A DNA stretch of 64,000 nt from Rapana venosa (Eukaryota; Mollusca; Gastropoda; Neogastropoda; Muricidae): positions 73,767,445-73,831,444 of the forward strand of contig CM054141.1 of NCBI GenBank assembly GCA_028751875.1, read 5' to 3'. Below the pieces are notes generated by a model. It searched no databases. It saw only the letters and a list, made by a program, of their open reading frames with translations, and was not told the DNA's origin. Shown here in pieces: positions 1 to 12,440 of this stretch (the stretch's first letter is position 1; the number at the start of each line of letters is the position of its first letter). A program made the translations under genes and the position numbers.

Positions 1-420
1 CCATCTCTAAACGCAAATGTGGATTGGGGTTAAGGGGAAAACCCCCCCCTGTTAGAAACGAAAAGCCCGGGGTCGGAAGTGTTGTGGTTTGTACCCCGTT
101 TGGCCCAAAAAATTTTTTCCCCCCACCATAATCATGGTGGGGGTTTGGGCGCTAGTTTTTCGGATGAGCGAAAAACCCCAGGTCCCGTTTTTGTTGTTTT
201 TTTAGCGCACGAAAAAGAACCCACGGCAACAAGAGAGTTTCCCGTCAAAATTATTAGAAAAAAAGCCACTCTAAAAGGGAAACAAATGCTGTTGCAGACA
301 GAAAAAAAAAAAAAAAGGGTGGCCTGCCTTGTGGGATGTGCTCTCCCGGGGGGGAAGCGCCGAATTTTCATGCGAAAATCTGTGTGGTTTAAAAATGGTA
401 TAATGAAATAAAAAAAAAAA
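1..420 (+). repeat. Degraded SINE core fragment
   Basis: From about position 160 the sequence runs through a truncated GGATGAG..AAACC..AGGTCCCG motif, AAAGAACCCACGGCAACAA, a GTCAAAATTATTAGAAAAAAAGCCACT block, an A tract, GGTGGC..TGCCTTGTGG, a CTCTCCC-GGGG-GGAAGC block and CGAATTTTCATGC. The same ordered blocks appear on the opposite strand at 46255-46520, so this is a dispersed repeat and not a gene. The first 150 bases are too distorted by homopolymer runs to define a head. Short open frames here are chance. Family assignment is open; the order of blocks resembles conserved central domains of animal tRNA-derived SINEs. Confidence 0.6.
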
Positions 421-855
421 TTTCCTACTGTTTTTGTATTTCCCAATAGAAGCATTCCCCCTCACAGTTCGTTAAATTTCCCTCACTTATTGTTATCTCA
501 CAAACGAGACAGTCGTGTGGGTGACAAGCCGTACAAAAAATGTAAATAAAAAAAAACATTTATCACGGAGCACAGTAAAAAAAACAAAAAGAATAAACTT
601 TAAAAAAAAAAAAAAAAGAAAAGTATAGACCTCCCCATGCAATGTTACAAGATATACCAATACCAGCCTTTATATCTCAATAAAGGGGAAATCAAGTGTC
701 ACAAGCCATATTAATAACAATGAAAAAAAGAAACTTTTATCACATCATAAAACTCATTTATACATAAAAAAAACTCAATTTTAAAAAAAATCATGCACAC
801 CCAGCACGCATGGAAAACCTGAAAAGTTTTAAATGATTGATTATGGTCATTTTAG

Positions 856-980
856 TTTCCAGTATGGCATACTTTTTCATGACACAAATCTTGTAAAGGA
901 TTTTAATGTATAAAAGTTATAGGCGTTAGTTTCCGTATGGCATATATTCTTTCTGACACAAATCTTGTAAAGGTTTTTAA
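856..980. repeat. Two tandem copies of a ~73-bp unit
   Basis: The text AGTTTCC-GTATGGCATA..GACACAAATCTTGTAAAGG-TTTTAA occurs at about 856-906 and again at about 928-980, with a few substitutions. It is a simple local duplication of unknown origin. Confidence 0.75.
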
Positions 981-1860
981 AAAATTCTGCACTCCCTAAT
1001 GCCCCCAACCCTACCCCCTCCAAAAATTAGTGCCCTGGATTCTCAAAAAATTTTTTTTTGCCATTTTCTTTTTGCGTCACTCAGGATAATTTTTTTTTGT
1101 ATGATTGCAAATTTAATACGCAGAACTTCCCCCTTTGAATTCTTAAAAGATCCCTTTAAAAAACCTAAAAATTCTTGAATTTCATATTTACAGAAGACAA
1201 ATCTCACATTTTTGTCCCGTGGGCAAAGCGTGGGGTCCCGACGTCTATGTGAGAAAGCAGATTGAAAGTGAACTCCTTAAATTTAAACCTTAAAAGGGGA
1301 ATGGACTCCTTCAATCAAAACAACAGCAAAAAACGAGGTAATGCCCTCATAAAAAAATCAATTTGGGGGGGGGACAAAACAAAAAACCCGAATTTTTAGT
1401 GATTTGCACTAGGATCAAACTAAGCTGAAGCTTTGGGGCTACAAAACCCCTTTTCTCTGTAAAAGGCATGTACTCCATTTTTGGCTTTTTCTTCAGAATT
1501 CAATATGTGAAGCAAACAAGGAAAATCAGTTTTCTGCAAAGTTGGCGTCAAAAGAAAAAGTCTCAGATTTTTTTGCCTAGGGAAAAAAATTTGATCAATT
1601 AAAATGAAACAAAGACTAGATTCATACTATTTCCCAAAATCATAAAAACAAAATTCTGCTGGTGAAATGTTTCGTAGCATTCATGCAAAAAAATCGAACA
1701 TTCCACTTTGAACCACCTCTCCCCTGCCTCGCCCCTTACTGCACCAGGCAAAATGCCCCGACTTACGTCGTCATGAGTCCCCGTCAAAAGAGATAAGCCG
1801 ATGTCACCAATCCTCGGTTTTACACAGAGAAATGCTAATAAGTACAGGTGTCTTGTCATC

Positions 1861-2110
1861 CACACCAGGTAAATTATGCACAGAGTCATTGTCAGTCCCC
1901 AACCCGATGAAATTCATAAACAAGATTCATTGCAGTTCACACCAGGTAAGACAAGCACAGATGTCATTGTAGTTCACACCCGGGAAGACTAAGCACGATG
2001 TCATTGTCAGTTCACACCCGGAAGCTAAGCACAGATGTCATTTTCAGTCCACACCATGTAAGATTATCAAGATTCATTGGAGTTCAAAACAGAGAAATAA
2101 CAGACAGATG
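1861..2110. repeat. Degenerate ~38-bp minisatellite
   Basis: The word CACACC recurs at 1861, 1938, 1975, 2013 and 2050, a spacing of 37-38 (77 between the first two, where one unit has drifted). Each unit reads roughly CACACC-GG-AAGACTAAGCACAGATGTCATTGTCAGTT. There are about six units, diverged by small deletions. Confidence 0.8.
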
Positions 2111-3750
2111 TTAGAAATAGATACAAGGACTGGATTATCTGCCAACGTTGTTTTGTAAAAATGAATATTAAGATTTGTCAATTCTTTTGTATATTTAATG
2201 AAACTTGTGGGGCACATAGTGTACCAAATAATGACCCAAGGGCCCAAAAAAGTGCCAATGAATTCATTGGATTTAAAATCGGGGTTTTTTGGGTTTTTTT
2301 AATAAAAATGTATCCTTGTTGCAAAGAATGAGTTTAAGTGGACAATGTTCACATGAAAGTAAAAATAAGACCCAAAAAAAGAAGAAGACAAAAAAAACAA
2401 TAAGAAAGACAAAGAAAAATAGAAGGAAAAAAATTAAACATCCCCCCGGAAAGAACAGTGGAAAATAAAAAATCACTGCAACAAGAAAGAAAGAAAAAAG
2501 AGTAGAAAAAAAACATGTCAACAATGAAAAAAAAAAAAAAAATAAAATACATCACATCAAAAAGTCAATGAAAAAAAGAAAATAGCGTAAAAATTTTAAA
2601 ACATCGAAATGAAAGGAAGAAAATGCATAGAAAATAACTGCTCACGATGAAAACGAAGAAGAGAACAGGGGTTTTTTTGTTGGTTTTTGTTTTTACAGCA
2701 GTGGGTTTGGGCACGACCCCGGACAGCGTTATTTTCCTGACAGCAGCCTGACGTCAGTGAGTTGGGCCCAATTCCCCAACTCTCTCTCCCTGCTCCAAAA
2801 GAAACCCCTCTGCCCTCCCCTCACAAAGACACCTGTCAAACCAACAAAACCCGTTAAAATTTAATGAAACCCTACATCTCCCCGACAAAATTTTTTTTAG
2901 TTTTTAAAAAAAAAACCTGAAAGCCATACCTGCGTAAGCCCTTTGTTATATCAAAAATGTTTTCCGTGAATTTTTCCCCTGGCAAACTGAAACTTGACCT
3001 GATTGTCAGCTTTAAATAGATGTCAATGAGATTCTTTTCTAAAAAATGCTTGATTCACGGAAAAATTTTTTTCTTTCACAAAAATATACAATCTGTTTAA
3101 AAAAGTTTTTTCTAGTAATTTTTCAACATGAGACTAAATGCTTGGGCTGTAGTATTCACATTTTTTTTTGGTTTACCGCTTTTTGAACGGGCAATAAATT
3201 GACTGTTTCCCAAATTGGGAGTACACCACTCTCCCAAAAATTTTGAAAATATCTAGAGAATGGTATCACTTATCCAGCAAGTGTTTTGGGCATTTCTTTT
3301 TGAAAGGCATTAATGCCAAAATGATGTTTTCTTTTTTGGAATGATGAGATTGCATCCTTTTTTTTCTTGGCGGTTAATGGAGCAATTTAGGAATGGCTGT
3401 TTCAGGAAAGGGCTGAAAAACATGATTTTTTTCTTTGGGGTTTGTAGACTTTTGTGTTGGAGTTAAGCCACGATTGCTTTGTTGGAAAAAAATTGCAATG
3501 ATTTTGGCTTTTTCCCTTAAAAAGGGGAAAACATGTTGTTTAAATCATAGGAAAGTTGGAAATTTATCCATTTTCATTTGTTTAGTTGTCTTTCACATCT
3601 TTTTGGAAACCTTTTGATTTGATACTTTGAAAATTTCAAAATGTTGTCAATAAGTTTTCTTACTTGCTCTATTACCATGCTTTAATTAGATTTTTTATGG
3701 GGTTGTGTTTTCATCGATTTTTTTATTGTAAATTTGAACATTTTTTTTTC

Positions 3751-4139
3751 TCAGTGCTGTTTTTCAAGTCGGGGTTCCCCAATCCTATCTACTATCTGTC
3801 CGTGTCTGACGCCGTGGGGGCACCCTCAAAGATCAACAACCCGTTCCCTCCATTCCCCCTCTCTGTTCTGCCTTTCTCGGGGTTTTTTTTAGTTTATACG
3901 CCTGGTTCCATTCGCTGATGTTATATCCCAGGCTCTTCCTTGGTCTGCCTCTTCTTCTTCCTCCTGGGACTGTGCCTTGTTAAAACTGTCTTTTGCAAAG
4001 TCCTTGGGTTCTTGTGAATTGCCCATACCATTTTAATATGGTTTTTGTTCTGATGATGTGATGTATATCATGATGTGTTTTCAAAACACTGAGTCCCTGA
4101 TTAGCACAGTTCTTTCATTATCTTCTACTGTTTTCACCA
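3751..4139 (+). other. Unclassified repeat-like segment
   Basis: This is more GC-rich than its surroundings (GTCCGTGTCTGACGCCGTGG, then a T/C-rich tract around 3930-3970). The style resembles the end of an interspersed repeat, but no second copy is visible in the window and no motif identifies it. Confidence 0.25.
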
Positions 4140-7100
4140 TCCAAATTTGTCTGTTCTTCCACTAGCCGATTCTCCATCATTGCCTTGTATCTTCCTCCAA
4201 TTCTTGTTCCAAATCACACATTTCACTCACAACCTCTACACCTCCTTCAGATCTCCTTCAAGTTAGTTTGTTCAATGTGCAGTCTTTGTCTGTCCAAATG
4301 GAAAAGCCGACTACATTTCTGATTTTTTATCTCTGAAAAAACATTGACTTAACCTTCCTCACCGAAAACTTGGCTTTAAACCACATGGCCATGAACAAAA
4401 ATAAAACAGCCTGACTCCTCCTTGCATATAAAACTATTTCTTTCCCCCGACTCTCTCGAGGAGGTGGGATTGCCATCATCTCAAAGAACATTGGAACCGG
4501 GTCTCTTTTTTCAGTCACAACCTTCAATTCTCACATGAATCTTTGAAGTTTGCGAATCAATTCTCAACATACCTGGCCACTCTATTTAACTAATCTGCTG
4601 CCTTTACCGTCACCTCCAGACGTTAAAAATCAACCTAATTCTTCTCTGTTTCACAAGAATTCCAGTTCTCTCCTCGACCATACCAGACTCTCTCCCACTA
4701 AACTGATAATTCTTGGTGACCGTCATCTTCCATTTCGACAACATGTCTTCTCCAGATGTCAAACGTCTTTCTCTTTCTCTGTCCTACCCATCTCTCTCTC
4801 AGATCTGGTAAACGAAGCAACACACAGATCCGGTCATATTTTAGACTGGCTGATTACTATGCTTCATTTAATGTTGTCACATCTGTTTTCTGTCACCGAA
4901 CGAACTGCATTCTGAATATTCCGCCATCTTTTCCATCTTAACATCACAAAACCTGTCAGAAAGATGAAAAATGTTACTCGTTGCAATCTTAAGGCTTAGA
5001 CATTCATACATTCTCTTTTACAAGATTCCGAACGTTTTTCACAAACCTCTGACCAACATGACCTCTCTGTACTATAACACTATTCTCCGCAACTGCTTGA
5101 TGGCATGCACCCTCCTACTGACCATCTCATCCTGTCGACCCTGTGCGCCATGGTATACCCAAGACATCTTGATAGCAAAGCGCAAACGCCGGCAAAATGA
5201 ACGCAGTATAGCGGAGTCAAAAACCGAAAATCAACAAACACTTTTCCGTAAAAACAAATAAAAATACAAGTCAAACTCTTAATCCATTCAGCAAAGACAG
5301 CCTATACTTTTCCCAAGTGTCTCTGTGCTACATCCATAAATTCTCATTTTTTCCTCACCTCAAAATCTCCTTGGATCTGCAAAACAACTCCTCTGCCTAA
5401 CACCCACAGCCTGTCTGAACTTCCATCCATATTTTCTGCCTTCTTATGACAGACAAAGTTCGATACATCGCTCCAGGACTGGATCAGACTCAATTCCAGC
5501 CTGCGCCTCTGATCCACAGTTCACTTGCCTCCTCTCTTTTCCTTCCATTCCCACAAGGTGAAAAAGATATCATGACAATTCTGAAGGAAAATGACTATAA
5601 AATATCATGCGACTTGATCCCATACCTGCTCTGTTTTTCTCACAATGCCGTTCCACAACTTGTTCCTATTATCACTAATATAGTATACTCATCTCTGTGT
5701 GTCAGGAAAATTTTCCTTCAGCTCTTAAAACAACCAATAGTCCGACATCTAATGATAATGTACGACCTCGTTCCCAAACATTTCTGATTAATTATAGGCC
5801 TGTCTCCACTTACCTTTTGTCTCTAAAGTACTAGAAAAAGTCGTTCTCAAAAAGTCAACAGTCACCTTCATTCAAGATCTCCTTCTCTTTTCAATCTGCC
5901 TATCGCCCCAAACACAGCACCAAAACCACCCTAGTCCACACTTTACATCACTTTCTTCTACTTGCTTCTGTTGACAGACAAAATCTCCCTCCTCACTCTC
6001 TTGACTTATCTGCAGCCTTTGCTACCATAGTTCACTCATTCTTCTTTCTCGCTCAAATACGTTTGGTATTAACGGGCACAGCCTCACCTGGTTTACTTCA
6101 TTACCTCACAGACAGGATCCAGAAAGTTATTGTAAACAAAATTCAATCAAACCTTTCAAATGGAATGTGGAGTCCAGCAGAGGAGCTGTCTCGGCCCTGT
6201 TCTCCTTTTCTCTCTACACTGCTCCACTCTCTCATATAATAAACAACCACCATATTGATCATCATTTATATTCCGATGATTACTCGCTTCAGTGAGTGTA
6301 CTGTTGAAAACTTTGCCTCCCTCATGAACAAATATGTCCTACTGCCTCAAGACATTAAAAAACTGGATGACTAGACAAGTTACAACTTATGCCATAACCG
6401 AAAATCCATGTCATAGGGACCAACATAAAAATTTCTCTATCGCAAAACTTCCAATAGAAGTCGGCAATTAGTCAGTTCCTTTGGACAACTCTGTGAAGTA
6501 TTTAGGAGTAGTTCTTGACAAACACACTCTCTAGAAAAAATTAATCACCCAGACCTGCCAGTCTTGCTACTTTCAATTACGGCGCATAAGGCGATTCCCA
6601 AGTATCTGTCACTGATGCAACTTCAAAGCTTGTCACATCATTCATTCCTTTCACGGTTTAGAATACTTGTTATTATCTTTTGGCTGGCCTACCAGCATCA
6701 TCTATCCACTCTCTTCAACGCATACAAAACTCTGCAGCTCGACTGGTCTAGAAAGAAAAATCTGAACTCATCACTCTCTTCTTCGATATCTTCACTGGCT
6801 GATGCTTCAAGATGGAGTATTAAATCAATAGCCTCTGTTTTAATGTCTCCACAAAATCTGACCCCCCCCCCCCCCCCCACCCCCCCCCCCTATCTCTGTA
6901 ACTGTCGTAATCTGTACACTCCATTCCCCTTCACTCGTTCAGCCACAGATACTTTGTGCTTTCGAACACCCAGATTTCAAAAACAAACATTGTTGGCAGT
7001 TCGCTCCTTTCTCTGTTTCTGGTCCATTCCACCTGGAATTACTCCCTCTTTCACTTCGACAAAAGCCTTCACTTGATACCTTCAAATCCAGGCCTCAAAA

Positions 7101-7390
7101 ACACACTTATTTTCCTACCTGAGACTTCCCCCCTAATATCTGTCCCTAATTTTCACAGCATTTTTCAACCTTCTAAGTGTTGTCGGAGTGTGTGTGTGTG
7201 TGTGTGAGTATCGTGGTGCGTTGCATGCGTGATACGTGTCGAGCATGGTTTGAAAATCTGTTGTTCATTATGTTTAAGGAGAGTTGCATGCCTGTAAATG
7301 ATTGAGTGCAAGGGCTTCGATTTGTTTGTCTTTTTACAAGATTCAGCGCTATATAAATTCCATATATTATTATTATTATTATTATTTAAG
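4140..7390 (+). pseudogene. L2-A LINE copy 1, heavily decayed, with 3' tail
   Basis: This is an ancient copy of the L2-A family whose fullest member lies at 24.5-28.4 kb. The order is endonuclease remnants (TTCAATGTGCAGTC at about 4270; GHILDWLIT at about 4830), the connector at 5340-5620, reverse-transcriptase pieces at 5830-6400 and the C-terminal region at 6560-7110. A 3' UTR follows, ending in GCGCTATATAAATTCC and (ATT)n at 7345-7387. Stops and frameshifts occur every few hundred bases, so no product is possible. A poly-C run at 6862-6893 interrupts the C-terminal part. A (GT)n sits at 7189-7206. Confidence 0.85.
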
Positions 7391-7410
7391 TTTACGCTTT
7401 TTCACGATCG

Positions 7411-7790
7411 TTAGAAGGTTCTCATAGGGTCCAATGGTTTGCTGGATTCTGTTATGCACGCTTTCATTGCTTATGTGGTCTTTGTAGGAGATGCCAAGAG
7501 TCTCCGAAAGCATCTAATCTCCACCGCCTGTCCTCTTCTCTTCAAATCTGCAGTCTGGGTCCATGATTCACAGGCATACGGAAATTGTTATGACAAGGGA
7601 GCGCAATAGTCTGATCTTGGAGATAAGTGAGATATTTTTATCTTCCAGTTGGCCCCCCCCCCCCCCCCTGGATGTATAGTTTTGAACAGTTGCTGTTATT
7701 GTCTGTTGCAGTCCTGCATTCTACTTCTGCTTGGATCCTGGTCTGATACAATGCTCCAGGTACTTGAAGCTTTGAACCCATACATTAAAT
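7411..7790 (-). pseudogene. LINE ORF2 C-terminal fragment
   Basis: Read on the minus strand, the frame contains GISYKDHISNESVHNRIQQ, the typical C-terminal stretch that follows the reverse transcriptase in RTE- and L2-like ORF2 proteins (the 'R-LGISYKDHxTNExVRxxI' region). No catalytic core is present, and a poly-C run at 7653-7667 breaks the frame. It is a different family from L2-A, which lies directly next to it in the opposite orientation. The clade is not assigned. Confidence 0.6.
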
Positions 7791-8300
7791 GAGTTAACTG
7801 TAGTTTTTGTTAGCACTTGTGTTTAGTTGTGGAATTGTTTCGTCGGCTACATTTAAAAACGGTTTTGCAGAAAGATTTGTAAAATTGGGTCAATTTTGTC
7901 ATGGTGGATGTTGTTATACTAAATTCCGTAAGATGGTTTGTAAAAAGAGAGTCAGTTTGCTCTCTTATAATTGTATTTAGATTGAAGTCAGGATCAGTAT
8001 TATCTATGTGAAATTTTCATTATCTTAATTAGAAAAGGAGATGATCATACCTAATGGTTTCATCATATATTTTCAATGGGTGTGACATGCTAAATTTTGG
8101 AGAAAACAAAGTAAGATCTATGGCAGTTGGTCGATGGGTGGGTACAGCAGGGATTTCTGGAGTAGGACCCATCTTTGAATACTATGTTTTCAACAAGTCT
8201 GTTATTAGTATTGTGAAGACTCTCTTTTTTTCCTCAACCAAGGTGAATGGATGTTAAAATTCACCGCCCTATAATACCATTTGGTTGATCACTTTTTGTT
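7791..8300. other. No feature seen
   Basis: AT-rich sequence with only short chance reading frames. I found no transposon motif, RNA gene or repeat in it. Confidence 0.4.
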
Positions 8301-8559
8301 CTCAGCCAGTCAGTTTTTTCTTTTTCCTGGGTACTTTGGTAAATAACAGATTACACAGTTGATGGTGAGAGATGAGAGTTTGTTTTTTTTTTTTTTTTTC
8401 CGAAAAACTTTACAGTAATAGCACATGATGAAACATTTGTTTATTTGCTGGCACAGGAGACTGTATCTTGCTGTGTTGTAAACAACAAGAGTATAAATTG
8501 CAGTATTAATCCTTCCATCAGAGTGTTGTTGTTCACAAACTGGTGGATAGACAAACTGC

Positions 8560-8684
8560 TTCAGTCTTGGAAGCTTGCTCTTTTTAACATTTAAAGACTG
8601 AAGGAGTAAGTAATCAACATTTGTAGCAATAGATCTGCAGTTCCACTGCAGTATTGAGATCTTATCATTTCGATGCATTACCAT
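8560..8684 (-). pseudogene. LINE endonuclease N-terminus fragment
   Basis: The minus-strand frame starts with KISILQWNCRSIATNVDYL. ILQWNCRSI..N is the hallmark first motif of the APE-type endonuclease in I- and Jockey-group LINEs. The rest of the endonuclease is not recognisable beyond about 40 residues, so this is a short broken piece. It may belong with the RNase H remnant near 10.4 kb, but that one is on the other strand. Confidence 0.5.
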
Positions 8685-8739
8685 TCAAAATGTTATGTTG
8701 ATATATAAATCAATACAAGAAGGGGAACCAATAAATAGG

Positions 8740-8900
8740 GCATGTAAGACCCCCCCCGCCCCATAAAAAAAAAAAAAAAAACCACACAAAAAACCCCTCA
8801 CAAAAAACCAAACAACCCCCCCCCAAAAAAAAACACAACAACACCCCAAACCCACAACAAAATATAAAATAACCACCAAGAAAATCCACCCAATAAACCA
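8740..8900. repeat. A/C low-complexity tract
   Basis: Nearly pure A and C on the plus strand, with C runs and A runs of up to 18. Glycine-, phenylalanine- and tryptophan-rich minus-strand open frames across it are translations of the tract and are not genes. Confidence 0.85.
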
Positions 8901-10380
8901 AAACAACTATCTAAAACAAACTAATCTTATTACGTATATAAAAATGATTCTCAAAATACACAACTAAGTATGTCGTCCAATCGGGTCGTCTGATTACACA
9001 GAGAATGTTATATAGTCAACAAGATATCAACTTCATTTTGTTGTTACTTAAACCGCTACAAAATAACCACAATAGATTATTTCTGTTCATATACTATTAT
9101 ACACTGTATACTACAATGACAGGGAAAAAAAGGGAGTCCCATTTGTATGTTCATTTTTCCCCTTTCCACGTGGACTGGTTAATAATGAAGTAGGTGAGCA
9201 CACAGCATACTTCAGTACCCAGTGATGAGCATGGAATCATGCTGTTTCACCAGGGTGTCTGGGACTGTCGGCACGCCCATGGTGTCAGTTTATTATTTAT
9301 ATTCTGAAAATGGATTACAACTGTCATGTGATATAAAACTCATATGATGTTCTTTAAATAATGGAGCAAGTCCAATGGAAATGCCTATTTTAAATACATG
9401 TTGAATTTTACTATATAAACTAGTAGTTAAAGTCCTGGAGTTTTCCTACTCAAAATTAACATGGCATAAACATATTGAATTTATATTTGACTAAAGCAGA
9501 AAAAGCTTAACATTTGAATAATTGTTTGTAAACAGCCATGGGGCAACATGATATTGTACCTTGGTGCATCTTTCAACATCTCTATTTCGTTCAAAATTAA
9601 CCTTTGCCAACAGGAGGTATTGTTCTGTTGCCCCAAAATACCTTTTGAAATAAAATCTTCCAAAGCATTGACTGCTGGGCAATAAACTTGCCCTAGGTCT
9701 ACCTGTCCATGCTTTCCTGTTTTAATAAAATACATACAGTGCTCAGGGGTTTTACCATTGGAAGATTATAGGAGAGTTTCTGGCAGTAATTTGTGTTACG
9801 AAGCCTGAATGTCAACGGTTTGAAATCAGTGTTATCTCAAGTCTGACACCGATTTTCCATAAGGAGCTAAATTCTATATCATCCACAAACTACATGAGAA
9901 CATACACATCAAACATTTTTAACAAATGCTGGGTTGGAGCCAAACAGAAATTGTAGCCTCAACAGGATGTATTACCCCCTATTCCATTCTGGGAAACTCA
10001 AAACGAGCAAGAGTTTGACAATTATATTGGATCTAGCGAAAAAGGACACATCTAATTAGTATCTTTCATGCCAAAATCATTTGGAGAAGGGACAAATATT
10101 CCTAATCAATTAAATGTATACACGATTGGATCTGTATTAGATTTTTATGCTGGTTGCTGCTTACATCATACCGATTCTAAAGTGAACCACTTTCTTATTG
10201 GAGAAGGTATATCAATATATCTGAGTAACTTATCGCAATATTGAGGGCCCTAAATTTCTCACAGTTTTCCTAAAAACAACCTTCATATACTTTTTTGTGT
10301 TAGACTCAATTAAGGTAATTTATGCAAATTAATTCTTTGCAAAACCCCAAATGTTAATCTGAAGTCGTCATTGTTATATG
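8901..10380. other. AT-rich sequence, no gene recognised
   Basis: No recognisable domains. The 84-codon minus-strand frame at 9481-9735 has no family resemblance I can name. Remnants of an old LINE upstream of the RNase H piece at 10.4 kb are possible but not demonstrable by eye. Confidence 0.35.
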
Positions 10381-10394
10381 CCCATTTGATCATA

Positions 10395-10560
10395 ATTTTA
10401 TCATTAAAGGCTCAGGAATACACGTTCTGTTGGATTCCATCGCACAGTGGTTTTTATACAATGAAAAAAGTTGACATTTCTTGCAAAAAAGGAGCGAAGG
10501 GTTTATCAGAGGTGATACAATTAGTACTCCCCTTTTCATTACAAGAGTGTTATCATATTG
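10395..10560 (+). pseudogene. LINE RNase H domain remnant
   Basis: The translated text TFCWIPSHSGF...KVDISCKKGA matches the last conserved block of the RNase H domain of I-group LINEs (usual form V-F-W-V-P-S-H-x-G-I-x-G-N-E-x-A-D-x-x-A-K). The N/E/D positions are partly lost, and upstream catalytic blocks are not seen. It is a short ancient remnant. Confidence 0.5.
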
Positions 10561-10719
10561 TAATAAAATCACAACAAAAGTTATTTCAGTGTGAGGAAAG
10601 GAGACTTGGTTGTCTAGACGCACACAAAGAATTATGTCAAAATACGAGAACATGATGTTATATGTTCTAAGCAGATTGTTTATCTTTGCTTGTAGATGGA
10701 AATTGAATTGCTTCAAGAC

Positions 10720-11585
10720 AATATAGCTTGAAAATACTTTTGATATGTGGTATTAATATAACAGAGATCATTTTTTAACATGCCGCAGTTATAAGGGCAC
10801 ATTCCCATTTTGATGGCATCCTCTCCATCAGATTATTAGCAGTATGTCACTTATGTACGACTTTTTTAGATCGCTTATGCATAGTCCAGTTGGTTTATTG
10901 TGATTGCTTTGGACTTAATGGACGCTCTAGTCCAGATTTATGTTGGGAGCTTGTTAATTTTAAAAATTATTAATCATTATCCTTTTTCTTTAGCTATATG
11001 CCTCCTGTTTCACAGTTGTTGCATTTCTATTGTTTCATCTGTTTGTTTCATAGGAGGGGGGCTAGAGATACTGTGTTTGTAATTGGGTTTTGGCTGTTGT
11101 TGTGGGGGGCGGGGTGGTTTCTCGGCTCTTGTTTTAAGGGTTGAGCTTTTTTCTTCATGGGGTAGGTGGGGAGGGGGGGGGGGGGGGGGGGGGGGGGAGT
11201 TGCTTCTTGGGTTCCTTTTGAGGGCAGGGAGGGGGTTACACACAAGGTTTGGGTTTTTCACTTGAATTCAGTAGTTGAAATTTTATTTACATTTTTCTTT
11301 GGATTTACTGATTTTGTTAGGAAATTGTTAGAATTGCATTTTCCTGTTGTTTCTTTTGTTGTTACAATAGGTTAGCTATGCAACGGTGGGTTTTTTTTCT
11401 ATTATTTTGGTTGCTGTTGTTCCTTTTTTTTTAATTTAAATTTTGTTTATCATTTCGCTTGCATTGATGCCATTGAATTTCCTTTTCCTGCTACAGTACC
11501 AACTTCACCTCCTTCTCCCCCCCCCCCCCCCCTCCCCGCACGTCTAATTTCACAACTGTGAAATGACGTTAATTGATTTGATCAC
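10720..11585. other. AT-rich and homopolymer-rich spacer
   Basis: No gene. It contains a poly-G run at 11172-11198, T-rich text at 11280-11460 and a poly-C run at 11516-11533. The glycine-rich plus-strand and proline-rich minus-strand frames at 11010-11375 are products of the G run. Confidence 0.5.
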
Positions 11586-11589
11586 AGTG

Positions 11590-12440
11590 ATCACTCTCAC
11601 CATATACACAACTGATGCACTTCTCACACAGATACACACTCGATGCACTCTACACACACTCACACATTGACACACTGATGCACTCTCACACATATACACA
11701 CTGATTGCACTTCACACACTCAACACCTGATGCACTCTCACACATATACACACTGATGCATTCTACACACACACTCACACACTGATGCACTCTCACACAT
11801 AACACACTGATGCACTCTACACACACTCAAAACATATACACACTGATGCACTCTACACACACTCACACACTGATGCACTCTCACACATATACAACACTGA
11901 TGCACTCTACACACACTACAACATATACACACTGATGCACTCTACCACACACTCACATACCCACTGATGCACTCACACATATACACATGATGCGCTCACA
12001 CAACATATACACACTGATGCGCTCACACAACTCACATATACACACTGACGCACTCTCACACACACTGATACACTTCATACAATACACACTGATGCATCTA
12101 CACACACACACTGATAACTCTCAACACATAACACATTGATGCACTCTATCACACACTCACACATAATACACACTGATGCACTCTACACACACACATACAC
12201 ACTGATGCAATCACACACAACACACACTGATGCACCACACACATAACACTGATGCACTCACACATATATACACGATGCACTCTACACACATATACACACT
12301 GATGCACTCACACTGATGCACTCACGCACACATAAACACACTGATGCACTCACACATACACACACTGATGCACTAACACACACATAAACACACTGATGCA
12401 CTCACACACACTCACACTGATGCACTCACACACACGCATT
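11590..12440. repeat. CA-rich minisatellite, variable 24-36-bp units
   Basis: About 30 imperfect units are built around the word CTGATGCACTC, separated by CACACA/CATATACACA spacers of variable length. Indels between units are frequent, so no frame is kept for long. The cysteine-rich minus-strand open frame at 11738-11932 is a translation of the array. Confidence 0.9.

Larger units (their letters stand above)
421..3750. other. AT-rich sequence without recognisable genes
   Basis: This stretch is A/T-rich with many homopolymer runs. 2340-2660 is almost pure A/G on the plus strand. I see no coding domain, no transposon motif and no RNA gene. The phenylalanine-rich minus-strand open frames at 2273-2555 are translations of the purine tract. 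Two small tandem repeats inside are listed separately. A more GC-rich island at 2690-2870 was not recognised. Confidence 0.5.

Noticed and set aside
79..411. 110-codon frame at the window start
   Set aside because: It overlaps SINE core blocks that recur at 46255-46520 on the other strand; no protein family is recognised.
2273..2555. Phenylalanine-rich membrane-like frames on the minus strand
   Set aside because: Complement of an A/G-rich low-complexity tract; hydrophobicity is a consequence of TTT/TTC codons.
11010..11375. Overlapping proline-rich and glycine-rich frames
   Set aside because: Both strands are open only because of the poly-G run near 11172-11198.
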